A stretch of DNA of 64,000 nt from Desulfosporosinus sp. OT (GTDB lineage: Bacteria > Bacillota > Desulfitobacteriia > Desulfitobacteriales > Desulfitobacteriaceae). The notes below the pieces were generated by a model that saw nothing but the letters and a program-made list of their open reading frames with translations, had not been told where the DNA came from and did not search any database. The stretch spans positions 17,820-81,819 of the forward strand of contig NZ_AGAF01000229.1 of the NCBI RefSeq assembly GCF_000224515.1. The letters run 5' to 3'. This document shows positions 25,183-33,194 of the stretch, piece after piece (within the stretch, counting starts at the first letter, position 1; each line of letters opens with the position of its first letter). Position numbers and translations under genes: made by a program.

Positions 25183-26268
25183 TTACCTCGACATTTCTGA
25201 ACACTCATGAGAGCATTTGGCAAAGAAATAATGGGATGTTCCCAAAGGCATAACCGAAATGTTCACATCTGAGTAGCCCGTTTGCTGCAGAAGCGTAAGA
25301 ATTTCTTGTTCAGTTGGTAACCCTTGAAATCCCTGATGACAAGCTAGGAAGAAACTCATCAGATTCTGCGGCACATGTGTCCGAAATACTCGAATCGGTT
25401 CACCCTTTCGCACTGCTGTTAATATGCCCACTTGCCCATCTGGAGTCAGTAACCCTTTAATACTCGCTAGGAGCTGAATTCTTTGTTCTGGCGTGAAGTA
25501 GTAAATACTGTTATTTAGTAGGCAAAGATCAAACGTTCCTGACTCATCAAGAAGTCTCTCTTCATCTGCAAGCAGTTCATTTTCTTGCTGTTTCCTATCT
25601 TGTAAATTCCTAAGTGATAAAATATCTTCGCAAAGAATATGGATTCGCCCCCCAGTCTCTTTGGCGCGCTCCTGTGCTCTAGACGCGACAACAGGATTCA
25701 TTTCAAGGCCTACACCGTGTAGGAGCGGAAACTCACATGCTAGCTTATTTAAATACAACCCTTCCCCACAGCCAAGATCCAAGACTTTTTGCCATTTCTC
25801 TCGCTGGCATTTAGACCGCAAAAATGGCCAGACAAAGGGCTCTGAGGCTAAAGAGGCTTTAGAAATTAATTCTTCCTCCATGTCGGAACCAAAGACTAAT
25901 TTCTCCTTTTGATTGCTTATGAGCTGCGGAAGCTCTGCAAACTCTATGCCCCAATGACTTACTAACTCCTTATACAAGGCCTCTAATCCACTATTTCTGT
26001 ATTTATTGATTGCCTTTCCCAGTTTAGTAACTCGGAAGTATCCATTATTTTTGATGAGTAAGCCCTGGCAATAAGCCTGTTCTAACCAGTGATCCAAGAG
26101 AATCTTGTCCCAGCCCGGATGGAGGACCATTAGATCATCTACGTTTCCTTCTCGTTCTAATTCTGCCCAGAGATTTAACTCCATGCCAGTCTGCACGACC
26201 CATAAAAAACCCAGATGCTCCATTAGGGCTGTGGTTTTACCGAGCAATGCCAACATGCCTGCGTCCAA
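25183..26268 (-). CDS. SAM-dependent methyltransferase with winged-helix N-terminus
   Basis: This 361-residue protein has an N-terminal helical and winged-helix part (about 1-110) as in small-molecule O-methyltransferases, then a class I fold (about 165-320) with motif I VLDLGCGEGLYLNKL and the acidic end of strand 2 GVGLEMNP. A later strand LCLLNNSIYYFTPEQR follows. It lies directly before an ABC-2 permease and downstream of its paralogue and ATPase, which suggests that the methylated product, or modification of a drug or lipid, is linked to export. Its substrate is unknown. Confidence 0.8.
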   Translation of the reverse strand: MDAGMLALLGKTTALMEHLGFLWVVQTGMELNLWAELEREGNVDDLMVLHPGWDKILLDHWLEQAYCQGLLIKNNGYFRVTKLGKAINKYRNSGLEALYKELVSHWGIEFAELPQLISNQKEKLVFGSDMEEELISKASLASEPFVWPFLRSKCQREKWQKVLDLGCGEGLYLNKLACEFPLLHGVGLEMNPVVASRAQERAKETGGRIHILCEDILSLRNLQDRKQQENELLADEERLLDESGTFDLCLLNNSIYYFTPEQRIQLLASIKGLLTPDGQVGILTAVRKGEPIRVFRTHVPQNLMSFFLACHQGFQGLPTEQEILTLLQQTGYSDVNISVMPLGTSHYFFAKCSHECSEMSR

Positions 26269-26318
26269 AATCGTTCCTCCTTTTGCTCATCCACAATTCT
26301 TCGCAATCGATCTACTAT

Positions 26319-26346
26319 AAAGCCCCTGTTAAGAAACAGGGGCTTT
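26319..26346. terminator. Hairpin upstream of the methyltransferase gene
   Basis: AAAGCCCCTGTT and AACAGGGGCTTT form a perfect 12-bp stem with a four-base AAGA loop. It can terminate leftward transcripts from the permease/ATPase genes before the methyltransferase gene, although the U-run is short. Confidence 0.6.
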
Positions 26347-26497
26347 ATACTTATCTCTAAATTAGATTAATGATCTAATTACGAACTCCCTACAAAATAT
26401 ACTATGTCAGGACAAAATTCTTTTGTGCATGTATGTTAAAGTATTCAATTCCTTTAGAAAAAGCCCTTTGACTTACATCAAAAGGCTGCGCTTTTCT

Positions 26498-26785
26498 CAT
26501 ACTTATCAGAAAGTATAACTTCGTTGCATACTGCAAGAAGGCTAATACGTGCGAAGACAGTGTCTGCAAGAAGGTTTAACTCGTGCGAAGACAGTGTCTT
26601 CGTGTCGTCTGTAACATAAGTGTAACCAACGGTTTCGCCTTCGCCAAGGCTTGGCGAAGCCGGGTTTCTTTATACTAGTCAGAAAGTATAAACTTCGTTT
26701 GTATACTTTCTGGAAGCATAAGTGCAACTAAGGCGGCCGCCTGCGCAAAGCTTGGCGCCAGCCAAGTTTTCTTTATCCTAGTTTA
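26498..26785 (-). repeat. Modular palindromic dispersed repeat, copy B (compound)
   Basis: This region holds two or three partial copies of the family seen at 1453-1610 and 55995-56132, in opposite orientation to both. Modules are TATCAGAAAGTATAACTTCG, CTGCAAGAAGGCTAAT, the palindrome CGAAGACAGTGTCTTCG (complete once, once cut short), CTTCGCCAAGGCTTGGCGAAG-like palindromes, GGCGGCCGCC and CTTGGCGCCAGCCAAG. The module order matches copy C read in reverse. No coding potential is seen. Confidence 0.8.
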
Positions 26786-26799
26786 AACGTATCACTTTC

Positions 26800-27609
26800 T
26801 TAAACGTGGATATCTTTCTTGCTAAAAATATATCCAGCAAGCACAATAAAAATAGTTGAAAGTCCGAACAATCCGAGGGTTGGAATGGTAGGAACCTCAC
26901 CATCCAGGACCTCTTGGGGTCTAACCCAACCAAATATCGTCAGTTTTTTAACCCAGGAAAATCGATCATTAAGATCTGAACAGACATCCAGAGCATAACA
27001 TAAAAAGGTGAGACTGGAAGCACTCAAAATTGTATACTCTTCTACATCAAATAAGACCGAGAAAAATAAGCTGTAGGCGCCAACCGCTGAAAACAGAGCA
27101 AATCCCAGGATCCCCAGGCGAAAATATGACCATACATCGATCGGAATATTAAACAACATCATTTCTCCCCAAATCCCTAGCACAGTCAAGCCCATCAGCA
27201 AGGTCAATCCACTTACCAGGACAGATACTTGAGTAACAAACACCTCTTGGCGCCCCACTGGAGAAGATAAAAGGTAAGCCATCGCTCCGTGATCAACTAA
27301 TTTTGTGATTAAAGCATCAGCCGTACTTATCGAATAAATTCCCATCACAAGCAACCAAACTCGGCCAAAGCATTGGGTAGAAACATAGGACTCGAAGCGA
27401 TTAAGTTCACTTGCTGAAGAAACACCAAAGACACGTTTCACAGAATTCGGCAGATTCATCGCTAATTCAGTCGCGACCATAGACTGAGAAATTGTAGGAT
27501 AGACTCCGATCAATAGAAGATTATAGAACGATAGCCCAGTTGCGTAGTTTATCGCTTTCTTGCCCTGTTGTTTAAGCATAGCGTAAAATAATGTCTGATT
27601 CAGAAGCAT
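26800..27609 (-). CDS. ABC-2-like permease protein (paralogue 2)
   Basis: This 269-residue protein has about six membrane helices and shares length and motifs with the permease at 24368-25177 (SVKRVFGVSSASELNRFESY, MAYLLSSPVGR). It overlaps the ATPase gene by ten bases, so it is the direct partner of that ATPase. The second permease, on the other side of the repeat and methyltransferase, may be the other half of a heterodimer or a later duplicate. The likely function is export of a lipid, peptide or drug. Confidence 0.78.
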   Translation of the reverse strand: MLLNQTLFYAMLKQQGKKAINYATGLSFYNLLLIGVYPTISQSMVATELAMNLPNSVKRVFGVSSASELNRFESYVSTQCFGRVWLLVMGIYSISTADALITKLVDHGAMAYLLSSPVGRQEVFVTQVSVLVSGLTLLMGLTVLGIWGEMMLFNIPIDVWSYFRLGILGFALFSAVGAYSLFFSVLFDVEEYTILSASSLTFLCYALDVCSDLNDRFSWVKKLTIFGWVRPQEVLDGEVPTIPTLGLFGLSTIFIVLAGYIFSKKDIHV

Positions 27610-28526
27610 CCCTCCCCTTCATAAAAATGCATGAACGCTTCTTCTAATTCTGTCGTCTTCTGAGAAAACTCCTTAACATTCACCTGAGCGAGTCCACTTA
27701 AAAGCGGGTTTAAATCTCCCTGTACTTCAACCGATAGACCTGTTCCCTTAACCGCGACAATTGCTAAGCCGTGCTCACGAAGAAGTTGTACTTGCCCTTC
27801 ATCTTCAACCGTTATCTCAAAGGTTCTGTGCTGAGCCTGCCGAAGTTTTTGAATGTCCTCCACCGCAGCCAATTTACCGTCCCGAATGATTCCCACCCGA
27901 TCACAGGTCCGCTCCACCTCTGGAAACATATGCGAGGAAATAAAAATAGTCTTTCCCTGGCATTTTTCTTCCAAAACCAAATCAACAAATACTTTTTGCA
28001 TAAGCGGATCTAAACCTGAAGTCGGTTCATCCAAAATTAGAACCTCAGAATCCAACATCAGAGCGTAAATGATTCCTAATTTTTGTTTCATTCCTTTGGA
28101 CATTTTTTTAATAGGCTGTTTCAGATTGAGATCTAAGCGTTCACTAAGGACATCTCGGCGTTTCTGGTAAATCGGTCGATCCCCATGCATTCCTGACATC
28201 AGATTTAAAAACTCTAAGCCAGACATCTGCTCCAGGAAATTCATTTCGCCTGGTAGATAACTCACGATCGCCTTTACAGCCAAGGAATTTTGCCAGCAAT
28301 CAAGTCCCTTAATCTGAGCAAAACCAGCATCTGGTTTTATAAAACCCATAAGATGACGAATCATTGTTGTCTTCCCCGCACCATTGGGACCCAAAAAGCC
28401 AAATACTTCTCCTTTATTGACTTGGAAGGTTACTTCTTTAATTCCTCTAATCTTGTTAGTTTCTTTCCACTTAGTTTTACTTTTATCTTCTGGATATAGT
28501 TTAGTTATTCCTTCAACTTTAATCAT
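27600..28526 (-). CDS. ABC transporter ATP-binding protein, CcmA/NatA-like
   Basis: This 308-residue protein starts at ATG 28526 behind GGAG. Walker A is GPNGAGKTT (about 44-52), the signature is MSKGMKQKLGIIYAL (MSKG in place of LSGG, common in this subfamily), Walker B is VLILDEPTSGLDP and the switch is SSH. The C-terminal about 80 residues form the DUF4162-like tail of exporters of this type. It is the first gene of the leftward operon with the two permeases and the methyltransferase. Confidence 0.88.
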   Translation of the reverse strand: MIKVEGITKLYPEDKSKTKWKETNKIRGIKEVTFQVNKGEVFGFLGPNGAGKTTMIRHLMGFIKPDAGFAQIKGLDCWQNSLAVKAIVSYLPGEMNFLEQMSGLEFLNLMSGMHGDRPIYQKRRDVLSERLDLNLKQPIKKMSKGMKQKLGIIYALMLDSEVLILDEPTSGLDPLMQKVFVDLVLEEKCQGKTIFISSHMFPEVERTCDRVGIIRDGKLAAVEDIQKLRQAQHRTFEITVEDEGQVQLLREHGLAIVAVKGTGLSVEVQGDLNPLLSGLAQVNVKEFSQKTTELEEAFMHFYEGEGCF

Positions 28527-28666
28527 CTATAATCTCCGCCCTATTGAATTATTTGTGTCGCTATCCACCTCTAATTTCCCTATATATCGCTCTAATACAA
28601 GATACGCTCAATCTTTTTTTCTGTTCCATTGCTTCTTTATTCTGGTTTACCAAAGGAAAGGAATCA

Positions 28667-29998
28667 TTAATTTCTTTTTATAAATCTTTTGACCCATTCA
28701 ATAATTAAGAAACGCTCTTTAATAAACTGAAACCGAAACGGTTTTGCTAGCTCTACTACGCTCATGCTCGGATCAAGCTCATGAACAATTCCCTGAAGCG
28801 TTAAGAGAGACTTTCCTATTAATACAAAATCTGAAGGAATCTCAATCCGATGATTAAATGCCATACTCAAAAGATCGTTGACAAGCTCAGGAAGAGCGGT
28901 TTGAGCAATTGGAACATCTAGATGTTTCCTGCGTATTTCATCCAGATCCAGTCGCAGTTGATCTAGATCCACATTTTGAGGCACCACGCCGAGTTGTAAC
29001 ATCGCCTTCACCATAGACTTTGTGTCACGACAGGTCAAGGAACTGATTAAATTGGCAAAGCGACGTTTCATAAGCGGAGTTAGATTTCCTACAATCCCAA
29101 AATCAACAAAAGCGATTCTCTCTCCGGATAAAACAAAAATGTTTCCAGGATGGGGGTCTCCATGGAAGAAACCGTCCTTTATGATTTGTTGAAGCAAGGC
29201 TTTACTTATGCGTGCGGCAATTATTTTCTCATTATAATGAAGGGCTGCAATTTTTTTCTGATCATTGAGTTTAACCCCATCAATATAAGTCATAGTTAGA
29301 ACACGCCTAGTTGTAAACTTCCAGAAAATACGCGGGATTATGACCAAAGAATCACCCTCAAACCCTTGGGCCATTTTTTCAGCATTTTTCCCTTCAGTCG
29401 TGTAATCAAGTTCTTTTTCCAGCCATCTGGAAAATTCCTTAAGCATCCCATGAAGTGCATAATCTTTAGCCTTGGGAAGACGTTGTTCAATCAGGGTTAC
29501 AATATCCTGCATGATCTCTAAATCCGTGTGAATCACAGTGGAAATGTTGGGGCGTTGCACTTTTACTACCACGGGCTCTCCTGTGTGAAGTACTGCATAA
29601 TGAACCTGACCAATTGATGCTGCGGCAAGAGGCAATGGAGAAAATTCACGGAAGAGTTCTGTAATCGGAGCACCCAGCTCCTGTTCAACCGTCCGTCGGA
29701 CGTTTTCGAATCGAATCAACGGAGCTCTATCCTGAAGTTGTTCCAACTCCTTTAGTATCGGCTTAGGAATGATATCTGGCCGCGTGCTGGCAAATTGTCC
29801 TATTTTCATGAACGTCGGTCCCAGTTCACCCAAGACTTGACGAACGCTCTGCCCCAGTTGAACCAAGTCCATCTCCGCAGAGGCTCGGCTACCTCCTAAA
29901 CCCAAATGCTCAAAAAGAATAAACCCGAATCCATTACGGATGAACACGGATACAATCTCTTGATAACGACGAAAATGTCGCAATGTCTGTTCAAGCAC
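28667..29998 (-). CDS. UbiB/ABC1 (AarF) atypical kinase-like protein
   Basis: This 443-residue protein has the family's N-terminal KxGQ motif (LGPTFMKIGQFASTRPDI), the Ala-rich loop AAASIGQVHYA in place of a Gly-rich loop, the lysine in VVVKVQRP, HGDPHPGNIF and the metal-binding FVDFGIVGN. These proteins act in prenyl-quinone or lipid metabolism as atypical ATPases. It is shorter than the usual 500-550 residues and lacks the two C-terminal membrane helices seen in many relatives. It probably stands alone, since a gap of about 140 bp separates it from the ABC genes downstream. Confidence 0.88.
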   Translation of the reverse strand: MLEQTLRHFRRYQEIVSVFIRNGFGFILFEHLGLGGSRASAEMDLVQLGQSVRQVLGELGPTFMKIGQFASTRPDIIPKPILKELEQLQDRAPLIRFENVRRTVEQELGAPITELFREFSPLPLAAASIGQVHYAVLHTGEPVVVKVQRPNISTVIHTDLEIMQDIVTLIEQRLPKAKDYALHGMLKEFSRWLEKELDYTTEGKNAEKMAQGFEGDSLVIIPRIFWKFTTRRVLTMTYIDGVKLNDQKKIAALHYNEKIIAARISKALLQQIIKDGFFHGDPHPGNIFVLSGERIAFVDFGIVGNLTPLMKRRFANLISSLTCRDTKSMVKAMLQLGVVPQNVDLDQLRLDLDEIRRKHLDVPIAQTALPELVNDLLSMAFNHRIEIPSDFVLIGKSLLTLQGIVHELDPSMSVVELAKPFRFQFIKERFLIIEWVKRFIKRN

Positions 29999-30096
29999 GA
30001 GAACGCGCTCCTTTTTTATCTTTATGCAAGCTTACTCATACTCTCATGATATTCCCACATGTTCCAGAGTGTTTCTGAGGGCGATCGGCAATCTAA

Positions 30097-30142
30097 AAAA
30101 GAGAGTCTTTCACACGCGAAGGCGGTAAAAGACTCTCTTTTT
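30097..30142. terminator. Terminator downstream of the LTXXQ-like lipoprotein gene
   Basis: GAGAGTCTTT and AAAGACTCTC form the stem around a loop of about 16 bases, with A-rich and T-rich flanks on each side (TTTTTTAG on the minus strand). It ends the gene that stops at 30166 and lies in front of the UbiB-like gene. Confidence 0.85.
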
Positions 30143-30165
30143 AGATAAATTCATAGACAAACAAC

Positions 30166-30767
30166 TTACTTTAATGAATCTAGAACCTGTTGATACATAT
30201 CCTGTGGATTTAAGCCGTTCCCAGCTGGCCTGCCACCTGTCCCATTGACTGTTGCGCCACCATTCCCACTGCCATTTCCGCCGCCTGCTCCCCCTTGTGG
30301 GTAGTTTCCCTTAGATGAGTTTTCATTTGAGTTATTAGCGTTTTGGCTATTTCCATTGGAACTCTCCGTGTGGTTAAAGAACTTTTTTGTTGGTCTGTAA
30401 AAACAGCGTTAATTGCATCAGCTTTTTGTTGTAAAATATCTTGACTTGCATTCGGCGTATTGATCAATTCTTGCAAAATTGGTTTAAGCTTTTCTTTCTG
30501 GTCACTGGTTAAAGGGTTTTGTTGATCATTTTCTAGGCGACGTATTTCCATTGCAGCCGTTAACGCTGGATTACGTACTCTCTGCCCCTGGCCTGGTTGT
30601 CCCTGATTTGTTTGCCCTTGGGTTGCTTGTTCCTGATTTGTTGATTGTGCAGTGGTTGCTTTACTTGAACTACATCCAACGGTTCCGATCGACACGATCA
30701 GCAATAGTATCCCAACCAGTATCCAAGGTTTGCTCGAAAATCCTTGGATTTTATTTTGCTTTTCCAT
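30166..30767 (-). pseudogene. LTXXQ-like lipoprotein with a frameshift in a homopolymer
   Basis: The frame from ATG 30767 has a lipobox (GTVGC, Cys about 32), a Gln/Thr-rich linker and a Spy/CpxP-like helical part with LTSDQKEKLKPILQELI and FTDQQK. At 30383-30388 (six T on the plus strand, six A in the message) the frame goes on to a stop at 30210 with an atypical sequence. In the -1 frame, 73 further codons stay open to the stop at 30166. They read as an Asn/Gly-rich linker (SSNGNSQNANNSNENSS) ending in NPQDMYQQVLDSLK, a helix that fits the protein better. One extra A would restore this frame, so it is a mutation, a slippage site or a sequencing error. Confidence 0.7.
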
Positions 30768-31008
30768 TTTTGATTAACACCCCCCTGATCAAAACAAGGT
30801 TTTGTAATTTATTGGTTTTTCCTTACATTAGTTCGTTAAGCTACCATATAGGCCATTACATCCTTACTATTTTCTAACTAACGCTTCAACACTCCCTTTC
30901 AACTTTATGATTAAGAATATAACTAAAATTTAGTAGAAATGTGATTAGCATCTCAAGATTTTATTAAGATTCTGGGCTCTGCCACTCCTCTCAGAATTTG
31001 CGAGTTTT

Positions 31009-31722
31009 CTACAGCTTACTTAAAATAATTGTACGCACTTTTTCGTGCAACCCATTAATCTGTTCTTTTGTGAGGTCATAAGTCTCAATAGGCTCCGATA
31101 TTACCATTTCAACTTCTGCAGGTTTTATTAAAAAACCGCTTTCTTCCATGAGTTTAAAGCTTCCTTTAATCGTAACAGGAACAATAGGGACGTTTGCCTT
31201 TATTGCTATTCTTAAACTACCAGCTTTAAATTCCCCCATTGTATTCCCTTTCGAGCGGGTTCCTTCCGGAAAGATCACCATTGAATATCCTTTTTTTAAA
31301 TAGTCTGCAGCCTGATTCATAACCCGTAGGGATTGACGCATGTCATGCCGATCCAGAAATAAACAGTTCATTTGCTTCATCCATTTGGATATTATCGGGA
31401 TTTTTAATATTTCAACTTTCGCAATAAATGCTTTAGGTTTATCAATACAGCCCAAAAATATCGGTATATCAAAATTGCCCTGGTGATTACTCACGAATAA
31501 AACTGTACGATCCAAAGGAACATTCTCCGCCCCAATCACTGTAACCTTGGCACCAGCAAAGTTTAGTAAATCCTTTGCCCATTTTGATGCTACCGAATTT
31601 ACTAGTTTATCTCGTTCATTAATTTTCTGCTTTTCTAAAAGACTATTAACTTTAAAATACGAAGGCATAATCTTTATCAGATAAAGCCAAAAATAAGCAA
31701 ACCAAACTATCGTACGAAACAT
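31009..31722 (-). CDS. plsC: 1-acyl-sn-glycerol-3-phosphate acyltransferase (PlsC family)
   Basis: This 237-residue protein has an N-terminal membrane helix and the glycerolipid acyltransferase motifs in order: block I HX4D as NHQGNFD, block II around FLDRHDM, block III VIFPEGTRSKG and block IV IVPVTIKG. It transfers an acyl group to lysophosphatidic acid to form phosphatidic acid at the inner face of the membrane. The length is normal. It has no obvious operon partner, with genes about 240 bp away on either side. Confidence 0.92.
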   Translation of the reverse strand: MFRTIVWFAYFWLYLIKIMPSYFKVNSLLEKQKINERDKLVNSVASKWAKDLLNFAGAKVTVIGAENVPLDRTVLFVSNHQGNFDIPIFLGCIDKPKAFIAKVEILKIPIISKWMKQMNCLFLDRHDMRQSLRVMNQAADYLKKGYSMVIFPEGTRSKGNTMGEFKAGSLRIAIKANVPIVPVTIKGSFKLMEESGFLIKPAEVEMVISEPIETYDLTKEQINGLHEKVRTIILSKL

Positions 31723-31868
31723 AGTTTCACTCCTATCATAACTATGATTATTAGTTATGAATTTGTTTTGTCGATTTCCTCAACAATCATATTATACCTC
31801 TTCCTTTGTAGTAAGCATAGAAATCAGGCCTGCAACAAGACTCCTGTTGCTTTCATCCGCTTTAAATA

Positions 31869-31916
31869 GGAATGGAGACATAGCTAAAGGTTTATGTCCC
31901 CATTCCCTACTCAATC
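31869..31916 (-). terminator. Hairpin downstream of the nitroreductase gene
   Basis: GGAATGGAGACATA and TATGTCCCCATTCC pair (one mismatch) around a ten-base loop, about 70 bp after the stop of the nitroreductase pseudogene. There is no strong U-run. Confidence 0.55.
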
Positions 31917-31986
31917 TTATAAAATAATTCGCTGGGTATTTTCTGTAATACACAAATACTAATTTCATCTCAGTTCATCTTTATCT

Positions 31987-32542
31987 TTATTTGACGTAAG
32001 TAACTACATTTTTCTTTCTGGGTGCAGCATCAGGTTGATCGCCTTTCCGATAGCCGAGTGCTACTGAATATAAAGGCCGATACCCTTCCTGAACACCAAG
32101 AAGTTTTTTATATTTTGATCCGTTTTCGTTGCCAAAAACAAATAGTCCAAAGTGAATCCAGCAGGCAGCCAGGCCAATAGATTCAGCCGCAAGTAAGATA
32201 TTCTGAGTTGCAGCAGCACAGTCAGCAGGCATCCACGGGCTTTCATCACCACAAACAAGGATAACTGTTGGCGCCTTATAAAATGCATTAAATTCTTGAT
32301 TATTGGCTAGTTCTCTAATAAATTGCATTTCATAATTTTTTACAGCTGCTTTGGCAGCTTCGCTTAATTCGTTAATCAGCTCTGCTTTCTGTATAACTAA
32401 TAAACTGCCAAGATTGAGATCCGGCGTTAGGTGCGTACTGAGCAGCTTCCAAAACAGTTTCCAATTCGTTGTCCTTGATTTGCTTGTCACTGAAACTTCG
32501 GATACTTCTACGACTTTTTATTACTTTCAAAATTTCATTCAT
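31987..32542 (-). pseudogene. Nitroreductase-family protein with single-base frameshift
   Basis: The start is ATG 32542 (MNEILKVIKSRRSIRSFSDK), behind GGAGG. The N-terminal FMN part reaches YAPNAGSQSWQFI, then meets a stop at 32372. Removing one base near 32398 joins it to VIQKAELINELSEAAKAAV and the rest of a normal nitroreductase (ending at 31987, about 184 residues), which includes GLAACWIHFG and the Arg/Lys-rich tail. Such enzymes reduce nitro compounds or quinones with NAD(P)H. Either the gene is inactivated or the base is a sequencing error. All other parts look intact, which suggests a recent event. Confidence 0.85.
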
Positions 32543-32692
32543 TCTTAAGTAACCTCCAATATAATCGTTTCCAATTTTGTCTCTGGATAACCTTACGACA
32601 CTTTTCGTCACCATTTCTAGTGAATAATTTTCTCTTTCTAAATGATAGCATTTGCTAACCTCTAACACCTCTATAACAACCAGTTTTTAACC

Positions 32693-32730
32693 AAAAAAAT
32701 CCTCCGTCTGATGTCAAAACGAAGGATTTT
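32693..32730 (-). terminator. Terminator of the Toprim/M3 peptidase pair
   Basis: On the minus strand AAAATCCTTCGT and ACGGAGGATTTT form a stem (one mismatch) followed by TTTTTTT, 45 bp after the Toprim gene stop. This is a classic intrinsic terminator. Confidence 0.85.
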
Positions 32731-32775
32731 CCTTTCTGATTTTTGTTGATTTGCTTTGTCAACCATTCCTATCTG

Positions 32776-33117
32776 CTAAATATCTTCGTCTTTCGGCATC
32801 TTAATCGCAAAGTGCGCTCCTTCAAGGATCTGTGCTAATACGTTCAATGGGGTAGTCGCCACTTCACGGTACATCCGGTGGGTGTATAGGTGACGAACGT
32901 TGGGAAACTCTTGTTTAAATAATCTCCTTGCCTTATCGCCGGCATGATCGGCATCCAGGAGAACGCAAACTTCATCATCACTGAATTCAGCGATTAATTG
33001 TTCCAACTTATCCGGCCCTAATGTCCCATTAGTACAAGCAATCTCCACGGGTTCATCCAGAAGTTGCTGCAAACGCTGTTTGTCTGTTTTTCCTTCTACT
33101 ATAATAACTCTACCCAT
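32776..33117 (-). CDS. Small Toprim-domain protein (YusF/RNase M5-like)
   Basis: This 113-residue protein is essentially one Toprim fold: the catalytic glutamate in IIVEGKTDKQRL and the DxD pair in VCVLLDADHAGDKARR. It resembles B. subtilis YusF and the N-terminal part of RNase M5, proteins that cut or bind nucleic acids with Mg2+. It lacks the C-terminal part of RNase M5, so a 5S rRNA role is not implied. It lies 77 bp after the M3 peptidase gene and shares its terminator. Confidence 0.8.
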   Translation of the reverse strand: MGRVIIVEGKTDKQRLQQLLDEPVEIACTNGTLGPDKLEQLIAEFSDDEVCVLLDADHAGDKARRLFKQEFPNVRHLYTHRMYREVATTPLNVLAQILEGAHFAIKMPKDEDI

Positions 33118-33194
33118 TATCCCACCAATACTTTCAGCCCAAATAAAAAGTTATCCAGCGTAGCTTTTACTTTTTGCTGCTGAACTATGCTTCA

